Below are positions 21,196 through 31,219 of a stretch of DNA of 64,000 nucleotides, in pieces (within the stretch, counting starts at the first letter, position 1; every line of letters starts with the position of its first letter). The notes below the pieces were generated by a model, which saw nothing but the letters and a program-made list of their open reading frames with translations, did no database searches and had not been told where the DNA came from. The translations under genes were made by a program, and so were the position numbers. Origin of the DNA: Gambelia wislizenii (taxonomy: Eukaryota > Chordata > Lepidosauria > Squamata > Crotaphytidae); NCBI GenBank assembly GCA_030847615.1, contig JAUMIR010000004.1:73997001-74061000 (forward strand). Reading direction: 5' to 3'.

Positions 21196-21767
21196 TGCCC
21201 AGCTAACTCCATTTCAGCAGAAACGTTTCCATTTACCTGATGACTGCTTGAGTCAAAGTTGAATCAGAGTTGGGAAGAACATTATGGAAACACTGTAGCT
21301 GAAGCTCCCACAAGGTGAAGAAGAATTTGCAATGCAGGATTCAACTATCTGGAATGCCGGGGACATGTGAAGTCCCTCCAGAATTACCACTTCAAGCTAT
21401 ACTACCCACTTTCAGGAGGTGTCTGTCAGTGGAGCCAGCTGTTCTTATGCCTTACCTTTTCCTGAAGGATGGATCCATGGCTTCAGGAACAGTTAAATTA
21501 TCCACTGGTTTAGACTCTAGATGCCTTTTTAATGCCATTAGTTTACTAATAGTTTTATTTCCCTTTCTTAGGTGAGGCTGCACAGGCACTGAAATGCTGC
21601 TTTGATGAGAGAGGAGATATGTGTGATTCTCAGGTCTACTAAATCAGAGTCCAGCTCATTCTGGATGGGGTTGTTCTTTCCCTGAAAGAATCTACAGGCA
21701 GTTTTGGAGTTCTCTTTTATTCTGAATTGTTATTGAAAGTCAGAGTGATCTCACTGACATGGAATCC
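21196..21767. other. Unassigned
   Basis: An 86-codon frame at 21315-21575 has no recognisable domain. No repeat family seen. Confidence 0.35.
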
Positions 21768-21772
21768 AAAGG

Positions 21773-22762
21773 GTGCTCAGCAGTGGCTCCTCTTCGTCTT
21801 GGAAAGATGTGACCAGTGGGGTGCCACAGGGTTCTGCCCTGGGCCCAGTGCTATTCAACATCTTTATCAATGACTTGGATGAGGGAATTAGGGGCATACT
21901 TATCAAATTTGCAGATGACAACAAATTAGGAGGAGTAGCTAATACCCTAGATGACAGGATCAAAATTCAGAATGACCTGGATAGCATACTTATCACATTT
22001 GCAGATGACACCAAATTAGGAGGAGTAGCTAATACCCTAGAGGACAGGATCAAAATTCAGAATGACCTGGATAGACTGGAGAGCTGGGCCAATGCTAACA
22101 AAATGAAATTCAATAAGGAGAAATGTAAAGTACTGCATTTAGGGTGGAAAAATGAAATGCATAAATATAGGATGGGAGAGACCTGGCTGAATGAGACTAC
22201 GTGCGAAAGGGATCTAGGAGTCCTAGTAGACCACAAGTTGAACATGAGCCAACAGTGTGATGCGGCAGCTAAAAAGGCCAATGCAATTTTGGGCTGTATC
22301 AATAGAAGTATAGTGTCTAGATCAAGGGAAGTAATAGTGCCACTCTATTCTGCCTTGGTCAGACCTCACTTAGAATACTGTGTCCAGTTCTGGGCACCAC
22401 AATTCAAAAAGGATATTGACAAATTGGAGCATGTCCAGAGAAGGGCAACTAAAATGGTGAAAGGTCTGGAAACGATGCCTTATGAGGAGAGACTTAGGGA
22501 GCTGGGTATGTTTAGCCTGGAAAAAAGACGGTTAAGAGGCGATATGATAGCCCTGTTTAAGTATTTGAGGGGATGTCATGCTGAGGATGGAGCAGGCTTG
22601 TTTTCTGCTGCTCCAGAGACTGGAACACGGAGCAATGGATGCAAGCTCCAGGAACAGATTCCACCTCAACATGAGGAGAAACTTTTTGACAGTAACAGCT
22701 GTTCGGCAGTGGAACATGCTCCCCCGGAGCGTGGTGGGGTCTCCTTCCTTGGAGGTCTTTAA
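21773..22762 (+). pseudogene. CR1 RT C-terminal fragment, open 329 codons
   Basis: Open from ATG 21773. Motifs: [20 protein letters not shown], a first [11 protein letters not shown] box, a second [11 protein letters not shown] box, [58 protein letters not shown] and [20 protein letters not shown]. After about codon 295 the frame leaves the CR1 protein; the true C-terminus ([19 protein letters not shown]) is in another frame at 22578-22799, so a frameshift lies near 22600. It lacks the N-terminal RT motifs and cannot be active. Confidence 0.85.
21894..22073 (+). repeat. 90-bp in-frame tandem duplication of the FADD box
   Basis: Units 21894-21983 and 21984-22073 begin GCATACTTATCA and end GACCTGGATA. 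I see three differences: AAA/CAC at the fourth codon, GACAAC/GACACC and GATGAC/GAGGAC. Each unit encodes ILI(K/T)FADD(N/T)KLGGVAN and 13 further residues. 90 is divisible by three, so the frame is kept. Confidence 0.9.
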
Positions 22763-23074
22763 ACAGAGGCTGGATGGTCATCTGTCAGGGATGCTTTGAT
22801 CAAGATTTCCGGCGTGGCAGGGGGTTAGACTGGATGGCCCTCGTGGTCTCTTCCAACTCTGCAATTCTATGATTCTATCTGCTTAAATACTGTACTTGCA
22901 ATGAAGAAGAGTACACCACTTCCTGAGACTTTCTGAAGTTTTTCGTATTGTCTAACCAAAATCTTCTACCCTGAAATTTCTATTACTTCTCTTCCTGCTT
23001 TGTGGAGCAAAAGTGAATATGTATGCTCTCTTGTCTGTGTTACAATTCCAGATATTTGAAGTAACAGTCTAGTT

Positions 23075-23484
23075 CAATGGCTTTTAAACCTTTTCTTTAC
23101 CAGGGACCCCTTTTAAATATCTTTTGTTGCCACAGACCCCCAAGACTTAATTCAAGATATATAACAACAACAACAAAAACCACAACAACAATAGCAACAA
23201 CAACAACAAAAACAAAAACAACACACCATCCATTAAACCTTCTCTCAGAGGCACTGGAGGGGAAGGAAAGACTCTTCTCCTTCTTCTTCCTACACATTTG
23301 TGGCTGGAACAGATTGAACAAAAATGTGCAGGCCAAGCCAGCCAGCCTTTGCCTTAGCTCCTATCATGTGGCTGCTGAACTGCGGGAGAGGACGTGGGCT
23401 TATCAGTCTTCAAGTTTTCATGGACTCCCTGTAAGGACATTGCAGCCCCCTGTGGGGCTGCAGACCACAGGTTAAGAACCACTG
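23075..23484. mobile_element. Non-autonomous hAT element
   Basis: Left end CAATGGCTTTTAAACC, right end AGGTTAAGAACCACTG (inverted CAGTGGTTCTTAACCT). Flanked by 8-bp repeats GTCTAGTT (23067-23074) and GTGTAGTT (23485-23492), seven of eight matching. Ends plus 8-bp duplication fit hAT. The interior has an (AAC)n-rich microsatellite at about 23160-23226 and no transposase. Confidence 0.75.
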
Positions 23485-23492
23485 GTGTAGTT

Positions 23493-23605
23493 AATCTTCT
23501 ATTCCCCAGGCTAAACATACCTAGCTTTTTCAACTGGATTTGGTTTCTAGGCACCTCACTATTCTGACTGCTCACCTCAGCACACACTCTAGTTTGTCAG
23601 TATAG
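23493..23605 (-). mobile_element. CR1 scrap
   Basis: Contains CCCCAGGCTAAACATACCTA, the reverse complement of the CR1 segment encoding the GMFSLE motif, followed by degraded sequence to TAGTTTGTCAG. The hAT at 23075 may have inserted into it. Confidence 0.5.
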
Positions 23606-24172
23606 CACTGAAGATACAGTTCCCTATTGCAGACAATACTGGAACTATAACTTTATTCAAGAATTCAGCAAAGCTCTATTTAGGTGTTTCTAATAAATAT
23701 GTGAGAAGGAACATTAGTCCTGCCTTTCTGTCTTCACACTCCTGACATGGAGAATGACAGCCTGAGGAAGAGAGATTCTACTATGCATGGAGGATATATC
23801 TGTGATCCACAAGACAAATAAGCTGCGGTTTCCAATAGCAGCGCAAGCTCACTCCCACTCCTCATGCATTCATTATGAATATTCATTATGAACATTTGGA
23901 TTGGACTTAATGATGTGGTTGGGGGAAGATAAGTGGACTCTGGTCCCATTTCCTGAAGGGGAAAAATGTATTGTGCTCACACAAATGCAGTTACATAGTT
24001 TGATGCAATCAGAAATGCTATCTAATCAGGTCCATGCTTTGCACAGAGCTTTCTATCCATGCTCCCCTAAATAAAATTACATTTCCCCTTTCTGGTCCAA
24101 AGAGAAAGGTTGTGGGTTGATGGGTAGGCCAGTGCCACAACTCTCCATTCTCCTCCACATTCGTAGTTTTGT
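23606..24172. other. Unassigned
   Basis: Direct ATTCATTATGAA repeats at about 23868-23895; no gene or repeat family recognised. Confidence 0.35.
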
Positions 24173-24183
24173 AATGAATGAAG

Positions 24184-24397
24184 GTGTACACATTGGTGTG
24201 AGTGTTGGACTAGGACTCTGGGAGACCAAGACTAGAATCCCCACACAGCCATGGAAACCCACTGGATTACTTAGGGCAAGTCTCCCTCTCTCAGCCTAAG
24301 AGGAGGACAATGGTAAACCTCCTTTGAGTAAGAAAAACCCAATGATAGGGTTGCCATTAAGTCAGAGTCAACTCAAAGTCACATAACAAAAACAGCA
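24184..24397 (+). mobile_element. tRNA-derived SINE with Bov-B-like tail
   Basis: Flanked by a perfect 11-bp duplication AATGAATGAAG (24173-24183 and 24398-24408). Head TTGGACTAGGACTCTGGGAG, a B-box-like AGACTAGAATCCC, central CTTAGGGCAAGTC and TCTCAGCCTAAGAGGAGG, then a tail GGTTGCCATTAAGTCAGAGT and ACATAACAAAAACA. Same family as 4414-4640. Intact target duplication suggests moderate age. Confidence 0.8.
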
Positions 24398-24408
24398 AAT
24401 GAATGAAG

Positions 24409-24713
24409 AGGACATCTTTCTACTCATGATTTAAATACTGTGCTTCTATAAATGTAGTTTTGTGGCTGGATTAGCCTGTTTACAGGCTGCATTGCTGTCT
24501 TTTGTGGAATAGAAGCTCACTGAAACGGTTCATGACTCATGACACTTCCAACCAGTTTCCACACAAATGCAAGGAGTGTCTAGTAAGCTAGAACATGGGA
24601 GGAAATATTTTTGTACAGCAGGTTCCAAAATCTCCAGCTACCATGGTCAGTGGCTATGGTATTATAGGAGTTATAGTCCAAAAAAGTAATTTCTCCAATC
24701 TCTGAGGTAAATA
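24409..24713. other. Unassigned with hAT-MITE scrap
   Basis: At 24630-24680, TCCAGCTACCATGGTCAG and GGAGTTATAGTCC resemble the 'GGGAGTTGTAGTCC' core of common reptile hAT MITEs. Confidence 0.3.
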
Positions 24714-25183
24714 TCATATATATAATTCTCTTGGGTATGTTGCCATTCCCAGTGTGCTGATTGGCTGCTTAGGAAACTGACCAACTAATCACAGGTCTGT
24801 TGGGCAGCCAATCAGCACACGGGGGTGGGTGGGACCATGTAGATCTCAAACATGGCAGCTGGACCTGGAGAGTGAGTAACATGGGGGTGGATGTGGTGTG
24901 TGTGTGTGTGTTCTGGAGTGTAGGGGTGGGGTGGGATGGGCAGAACGAGTGGTGGGAGGGGCAGAACAAGTGGGGAGGGGCAGAATGAGTGGGGAGAGGC
25001 AGAACAAGTGGTGGTGGAGGATGGCAAGGGGCAGAATGATCAGTGGGGGGGTTGGCAGGGGGCAGAATGAGCAGTGGGTGGGCGAGTTAAACCCACCAGC
25101 CTACCTCAAAGGGTTATCATGAGGTCTTCTGGGCATTTCAGGGAAAGTTTTTTAATGGTGTATGGTACGCCGGGTCCAGCTAG
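24714..25183 (+). mobile_element. Non-autonomous Helitron, copy 2
   Basis: Starts TCATATATATAATTCTCTTG after A and ends GGTACGCCGGGTCCAGCTAG before T. Shares the first 125 bp and last 40 bp with copy 1, including the CCAAT hairpin (24749-24823). The internal G-rich GGGCAGAA(T/C) units are only about five to six and more degenerate. A TG tract at 24896-24911 lies between. No ORF of note. Confidence 0.75.
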
Positions 25184-27020
25184 TGTATAATAATGTCAAC
25201 ATGAATACAGTAAGAGCAAATATTTCAGTTAGGGTTATGTATGTTCATGGGTGACACAGACAGAACTTTCTAAATAAGCTAATGTCTGGTATGATAATAA
25301 AAACCTCCACATTTTGAACTGCAGCATTTTCCTACTTTTGTTTCCCTTAGATTTACATATGGAGAGGCTCTGCCCCTTAGCAGGAGAGTTGCATACTTAA
25401 TTTAGATTGTTAAACATCCCTATCTAAGATTGCTGTTCATCTATGATAGAAAAAAACACAGCAGTGTTTTCATCTTAATGTAAATCTACCTTCCATCTGG
25501 GCCCTTGGTACAATTCAAAATTAGCCTCTTGGGGCTTTTAGTCATTCAGATGTGCTGAAAAGATAGACTTTATTTCAACATTACTTATGAAAATGAGCAA
25601 ACAGTAGGCCATTGACATATAAGAATGTTAACGTGCATTTCTTGCTGGAGAAGCCTGGACCATTTCTTCCTTTGGTAGTTCTGCCAACATTTTTGTTGGC
25701 CCTTGCTCCTGTACATTTAATAGAAATTTGATCTGTAGACATTAGCAGAAAGAGAAAGTTTATTTCCATGGACCATTCTGCAAAAATCATTGCTCCAGAT
25801 CAAGTGGCTGTTAAAGGCACTGGAACAGGCCAGGCCTTTTTGTTTTGGCCAATTGGCACCACTATCCTTTCAGCTAGGGTGGACAGAAGAGAATAGGGTT
25901 ACTGAACCTTTAACAACAGTGAAGAAGAAGGAATTTCAACTTTCATGACAACCTATTTTCTGAAACACTCTCTTTTACTCAGGGATTAAAAATACAGGAA
26001 CCCTGACCTTCTTTACACCTGTCCACCCTTTTTCCAACACAAGTCACAGGAAAATGAGCGCAGTTCCAGACTATAAGATCATTTCCCCCCAGCACAGTCA
26101 CTGTGCAGATCTTAACTTGCCTGTTTATTAGGCAGGATCCTGACATCTTTGTTCAAGGTAGAGCTATTCTGGAAGGCCACACACTGGAGGGATATTTGTT
26201 GTTGGGAAAATCTGGTAATTCTGGCTGACACTAGCACTGTTCCACAATCTATGGGCTAAATACACCATCTTGCCCCCATCTCAGAGCCCTGCAATCCATA
26301 TGATGCAGGGCATTTGTCCTGTTCTGCCCCCAGGCAGTCCTCACCACCCCCAGGGCAGACACGGGGGGAAGGCGGTTTACGGCCCGATAGAACAAATTTT
26401 TAAAATACCCAGATTACTCCAGTGCTGCTGGCAAATAATGGATTGGTCCCCACATGTCTGCAGGAGCCCATCCGGTATGCCAACCAGTTGCTCGAGTTGC
26501 CAGTTGCCCTTACCCTTCTGGGTCCAGGAACGGGTCCTGCAGTATGTGACCAAGGCTGGTCATATGCAGGGTGCCTTGGGTCACATATTGCAGCCAGCTT
26601 CCTCAATGACAGGAGAGCAAGGAAATTGGTGGTGGTGGCTGCAGAGATGGACCAGCATTCCTGTCTGGACCCTGGCCTGTTTTGTCAAGGCAAAAGGGGA
26701 GACATGGACCTGGTCTGTAGCCATGATGCACCAGTGGGGATCTGGCATATCCTGGTTCATGTGGATGAGCCCTATGGCAAAGGCGAACAGAAACGTGGCT
26801 TTCAAGATCTACTTTCTTCTTTTTTTCCCCTAGCACTTTGAGAACCATCAGCTGGAGTCAGATATAAAAGAAATATATATATGTGATAGAGATGGCTGAT
26901 TTGGATGGCACAACAAGTTGAGGAACTTCAGAACACCTGGCTTGTCATGTATGATCAGTGTGCTGCTTTACACTGCCAAGTCACTCCTCCTTGAAATTTG
27001 CATTGTAGGTTGCTTACTGC
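25184..27020. other. Repeat-poor stretch, no recognised gene
   Basis: Most of this is unassigned. 26270-26841 is more GC-rich and open in two plus-strand frames (187 and 139 codons), but neither product has a motif I know, and antisense frames are open too. No splice structure or poly(A) signal could be tied to it. Confidence 0.35.
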
Positions 27021-27500
27021 AGGAGTGCAGAAATTGTGTACATCCAACTATTGTTGGATCAGTCTTTTTTAACCTTTATTTATTTATTTTTGTTATTCCC
27101 CCACCCCCCAAAATTAACAATATAATTATAGCAATATATCAAGTACAGCAATACATTATCAAATCACCTATAAATAACATATCTGTCCATTAATCTATAT
27201 ACCATCCACAAATATGTAATGTCCATTGTGAATTACTCTGTTTCAATACTATAGCAATATTTGCTATGACAAAACTCCAATTGATTAGTTGGAGGGCCAT
27301 CTTCACCATTCATTTCTTGAAAATACATTAAAAATGGGTACCAAATTGCTACAAACTTGTTATCCTTTATTTTTCCTCTCATCATGTGAAAATACTGGTC
27401 AATATTTTTTTTCTACAAGTGCAACTTGGATCAGTCTTGGACCAGCAGAGTCAATAGTGAGGGATAATGACAGATGTAGTCCAGCAACACCTGGAAGGCA
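27021..27500. mobile_element. hAT-type MITE split by an L1 fragment
   Basis: The parts 27021-27066 and 27439-27500 together give the common order CAGGAGTGCAGAAATTGTG, CCAACTATTGTTGGA, GTGAGGGATAATGACAG and TGTAGTCCAGCAACACCTGG, a known reptile hAT MITE layout. The middle is a later L1 insertion with a 13-bp duplication. Confidence 0.55.
27067..27425 (-). mobile_element. 5'-truncated L1 fragment
   Basis: Flanked by a perfect 13-bp repeat TTGGATCAGTCTT (27054-27066, 27426-27438). The left side is T-rich (TTTTAACCTTTATTTATTTA), i.e. the tail of a minus-strand insertion. Minus-strand translation near 27310-27365 gives DNKFVAIWYPFLMYFQEMN, like the L1 ORF2 C-terminal KF..IW.PF motif. Very short, inactive. 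Confidence 0.65.
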
Positions 27501-28692
27501 ACAAATCCCCCCATCCAAACACTGACACAGCTGACATTCTGGCTTGTTCCTCCCTCACAAAACACACAAGGCTTATGGTAGGGGATGGTGGTGAGGAAGC
27601 AGGCCCCATTGCAAGTGGGAGCAATACAGCAGCAAGACTGAGTCACACCTAAAAATTTAGGAATTCTGAGCCTCCAAATCTGTTTTGAGTATAACAGAAC
27701 TTAACAGAGCTGTCAGTCCTTTCATATAAAATTCCATTCCTGGTTGTCCCCAATTCCACAGCTTTGCTTATTTCAGTAGTATAATTGTAGGGTAGGAGTG
27801 GGGTGGCATTTTGTTCTTGTCATTGCTAAACAATTGGGAACCAGAAATCTTTGTTGATTTACTGCAAATCACTCAGAGCTCTACCAGTAGATCCAAATCA
27901 GGCTCCTGTCCAATCCTGAACTATGTCTATTGTGACTGTATTGTGCACAATGTGACTGAATTTATGCTGAATTCAAGCAGGGCAAAATGATGGCATTGGT
28001 CCCAAATAAGAATTCTTCCCCCAATTTTTTCTTCAGTCCCCACATTTCTCACATTCTAGAGGGTGAAGCATTGAAAATTGTTCACACCTAGAACTCTGCC
28101 CATCCCTTTTCTTTGGATGCCTAAACTGCATTTCAAAATGCTTAACTGAAGCTGTAGGTTACTACAGTGCTAGAAGTTTGGAGTCTGATGGAAAATATCA
28201 TTTGGGGAGGGGGCAAAATTCTTATTTTGGTGGGTGGCGCCCTCATGCCCCCAATAGGTACTGTGGTAATGGGCTCTTCCATTATCTAGGCAACACAGCT
28301 GAGGGGTATAATCTCTTCTCCAAATAATCAAAAGGTCAATGTTGTGATGAGTTAGGTTATACTGTACCATATTTATTGGGGTGTCAGCAGCACGACCAGC
28401 TTGGGAGAAATGTGGAAGCTTTGAGATGCTTCCAAGATGAGAAGTTATAAAAATATGATGCCAAGAGGTACTAGACAGACTTGAGAGTCTTTGGGACTGA
28501 CGGAGAGGTAGGAGTGCTGCTTGCCTCATCATCCCTAAGGAAGCATGGTTGTAGATTGGACAAAGAAGTCCAGCCCCCCAGTTTCCCAAGAATACCCAAA
28601 GACCCAGAACACCATCTGTTTTGTGAACAGAATAGGAATATTCAGCTAGTTGTGTTAGAGCTTATGCCTCTTTCTAACCTTGGCTGAATATG
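27501..28692. other. Unassigned
   Basis: No family recognised. A 139-codon minus-strand frame at 28170-28589 has no domain signature. Confidence 0.35.
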
Positions 28693-28895
28693 ACTAAGGA
28701 GATTTTCACATGGCCAAGGAGCGATCGAGGCAGAAATGGGGCTGTTCCTGAAGCAGCGCCCCATTTCGCATGCCCCCTGCCTTCTCTCGATCTCGCGTCA
28801 TCTTCGTTCTGTGCAGCTTCCAGTTCCCTCCTGCTATCTTCCATAATTTTTAATAATGAGGAAAGCTCTACAGAGTCAGAGGTGAGATAAGTATG
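28693..28895. mobile_element. Partial family-Q inverted-repeat element
   Basis: Begins AAGGAGATTTTCACATGGCC, similar to the GGAGATTATCACA terminus of the elements at 29896, 33285 and 52293. Only one end is present; the Penelope-like element follows at 28896. Confidence 0.35.
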
Positions 28896-29271
28896 TGAAG
28901 GGACTTGTAGCACCTTTAAGACTAATGTAAAGAATAATGTTGTAGCATAAGCTTTTGTAGACTTAAATCTACTTCATCAGATGCATGGAGTGAAGTACCT
29001 AGCTTTTATAGCTGTGAATAAGCAGGTTATATGTGTGAAGAACAATAGAAATGCAAAACTTGTGGATATGGTGGTGAGGTGACAAGTTCAGTTTTAATTA
29101 TGGTCATTAAGGGACAAAGGTGGGAAGAAAGATGTTGCCTACAGGCAAGGTGAGTAGATAACCATATGAATGGTGGAGGGAGTTACTGAAATGTAATGTG
29201 ATGCTGTCTGGGAACCAAAAAAGAGATGTGATAAACTGACCAAGAGAACCATCATGAGGCTGAGGTGTTAG

Positions 29272-29332
29272 AAAGCACGGGATGAGTCCTTCCTGAATCT
29301 TTGTTTCTGAAGAAAAGCCAGAGAGAGTAAGT
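29272..29332 (+). mobile_element. Severely truncated LINE tail inside the Penelope relic
   Basis: GAAAGCACGGGATGAGTCCT and TGAAGAAAAGCCAGAGAGAG match the last 60 bp of the LINE family at 249-652 (AGCGCGGGACAAGTCCTTCC ... AAGAAAAGCCAGAGAGAGAG). Interrupts the Penelope sequence. Confidence 0.65.
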
Positions 29333-29429
29333 ATAGTGAGCCAGGAAACCATTGTCTCTGATCAATCCACTGTCGAGTTTGTGGATAAATCCCAAATCCC
29401 AAATCCCTGCTGTTTCTATTTCCAATCTT

Positions 29430-29670
29430 TCTTTTTAGTTTTTGTCTTTTTGTTCAAGAACTGCTATTCTGAGGTCCAAGATGGGATGGCCAGGAAGATT
29501 GAAGTGTTCTACAACTGGTTTTTGTGTATTCACATTCCTAATGTCTGATTTATATCCATTTATCCTCTAGTACAGAGACTGGCATGTTTGCCCAATGTAG
29601 GGGGCTGAAGGGCATTGTTGACAGAGGATGGCATATATCACGTTAGAGGCTGAGGATGTGAAAATACCTC
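29430..29670 (-). pseudogene. GIY-YIG endonuclease domain of a Penelope-like element
   Basis: Conceptual minus-strand translation reads SNVIYAILCQQCPSAPYIGQ followed by TCQSLY, a stop, RINGYKSDI, then VVEHFNLPGHPI and LRIAVLEQ. This shows the YIG core (YIGQT), the following arginine (R of RINGY), the histidine region (VEHF) and the terminal glutamate (LEQ), with the CxxC that marks the Penelope version. One stop lies between Y and R. In Penelope elements this domain follows the RT and cuts target DNA. Confidence 0.7.
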
Positions 29671-29928
29671 TGATATAGTGAGTGATGTGATCAGGTCCTG
29701 TCATGGCATTTCTTGAATAGATGTGTGGGCAGAATTGGAATCTGGGTTTGTGACAAGGTCTTGTAGTTGATCAATGTTGTGTGTCCTCCTGTAGGTAAGT
29801 AACTGTTTGCAACTCAGAGGTTGTCTGTAGGGAAGTAAAGGCCTGCTGCCAAGAGGCGAGAAAAGTGCAAGTTAAACCCCTCAGTAACTTCCCACTCAGG
29901 AGATTATCACACGGGTCCCTGGAAACTA

Positions 29929-30602
29929 CCGTATATTGCTGCATACAAGACTACTTTTTAACACTTGAAAATCTCCTCAAAAGTGGGGTGGTGGTCTTAT
30001 ACCACAGTAATCATACTCCCCTGCTGTGAGAATGATTGAAGTGTAAAATGGCCTGGGCAGTTTTCCCAGCAGATCCTTCCTCCTGCTGTGAGAATGACTG
30101 CTTTGCCTTTGAAGAGTTAAATGCCCCCCCATTTAGCTCAGGAGAGTCAAAATAATGTTTCTTTTCAGGACAAGTTAGCCTAAAATTAGAATTTCTGGAT
30201 TCAGATTTATCATTCTGCATCAAGTTTTGTCTATGGTGAAATTCTCTTGTCTACCACTATGGCTCTAAAATCATTAATGTGCTCATTCATTAATGTGCTC
30301 ATTCAAAAATTTGGGATTTGATAGCCTCATATTAACCAACTTACAGTATTAATGCAACCTTACTTTCCAAAGATTGAACACCACAGAGATTTTTCAAAGT
30401 ATCCCATGCTTTTTTAGCTGTTCTCAGTCCTTTAATTTCACAGACTATTCCATCATCTATAGCCACTGAGCTGGCTGGCTGGTGGGGGACAGGCTTTCCA
30501 GCCAGGTGGCTGGCTGGTGGGGGGGCAAACTCCCCACCAGCCAGCCTTAAAAATGGGGGGGTGTCGTCTTTTGCACCCAGTCTTATACGCCGGAATATAC
30601 GG
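29929..30602. mobile_element. TA-flanked inverted-repeat element carrying a gag fragment
   Basis: 674 bp. Left end CCGTATATTGCTGCATACAA, right end read inward CCGTATATTCCGGCGTATAA, about 20 of 24 positions equal. TA dinucleotides flank it (29927-29928 and 30603-30604), as for Tc1/mariner-type insertion. It lies inside the family-Q element. Local GCTGGCTGGTGGGG repeats occur at 30470-30545. Confidence 0.6.
30225..30462 (-). pseudogene. Copia-type gag (UBN2-like) fragment
   Basis: Minus-strand translation gives IDDGIVCEIKGLRTAKKAWD followed by TLKNLCGVQSLESKVAL, then in other frames KLVNMRLSNPKFLNEHIND and FRAIVVDK. This follows the UBN2/copia gag layout (TAKEAWD.L...S..K..L...L...KM...S..EHIN.FR.IVD.L). 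A short direct repeat of GAGCACATTAATGA splits the EHIN motif. Frameshifted; no protease, integrase or LTR nearby. Confidence 0.6.
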
Positions 30603-31219
30603 TATGTCTGTCCCGCTACTCTGCCATCTGCCCCACTCCTGCCCCACTCCCATCCCTGTAAACTAAAACAAAAACTTTTCAAATACCAACCTTTTATAAG
30701 GAGCGAAATGGTTCCCCTCCCCTCAGCTTCACTGCAGTAAATGAATTTGTTGTAAAGCTGCTTTTACTGCAGTGAAGCCAAATCCTGCTCGTTCTTGCGA
30801 GAGAGCAATCACGCAGGAAATTCAAAAATAAAATCCCAACCCAAAAAAGAAACAAAGCCCCAAAACAGAAAAAGAAAAGCCCGAGTAACCCAAGGAGGGG
30901 GGGGTATCACTTATCTGGCTGTCCCAATCAAACCCGGAAGTCTTCAGCACAGACCTCCCACTGACATCACATCACAATCTCATCTCGCCATCATAACGGG
31001 TCCTCTGTTCACTCGCCCGTCATTCCGTTATAATAATGAACAGGCTTCTTATTCACAGCTTAAGCCATGGATAAGAGGAAGCAGGGGAGGAACAGGGGCA
31101 GAATGTGAGCATCCCGGGACAGGGACTATGCTGTCTAAATGATAAGCCATTTAGTTATCTCCTGTCATCCATGTCCTGGGATGTTTTCAGCATGTGATAA
31201 TCTCCTAAGTTACTGAGCC

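Larger units (their letters stand above)
21768..22878 (+). mobile_element. CR1 LINE, 5'-truncated, with internal duplication
   Basis: Begins AAAGGGTGCTCAGCAGTGG inside the RT ORF and ends GCAATTCTATGATTCTAT, the CR1 3' terminal octamer repeat. Same subfamily as 12874-14385. Carries a 90-bp tandem duplication at 21894-22073. 5' truncation leaves no endonuclease or ORF1. Confidence 0.9.
28896..29830 (-). mobile_element. Penelope-like element remnant (GIY-YIG class)
   Basis: Minus strand. The 3' end at the left is the complement of AGGGACTTGTAGCACCTTTA and GTAGCATAAGCTTTTGTAGA. Further upstream, a mutated frame encodes a GIY-YIG endonuclease (next entry). The RT domain is missing, so this is a 5'-truncated copy. 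A 60-bp LINE tail is inserted at 29272-29332. Confidence 0.7.
29896..31219. mobile_element. Family-Q inverted-repeat element with a nested insertion
   Basis: Left end CTCAGGAGATTATCACACGG; right end ...CATGTGATAATCTCCTAAGT, whose complement continues as AACTTAGGAGATTATCACAT. Subtracting the nested element at 29929-30602 leaves about 650 bp, similar to the copies at 33285-33876 and 52293-52825. The right half shares CACTTATCTGGCTGTCCC and ACCCGGAAGT with 33570-33625. No transposase; family name unknown to me. Confidence 0.55.

Noticed and set aside
28170..28589. 139-codon minus-strand frame as a gene
   Set aside because: No recognisable domain, no repeat or gene context, and a length that is possible by chance.
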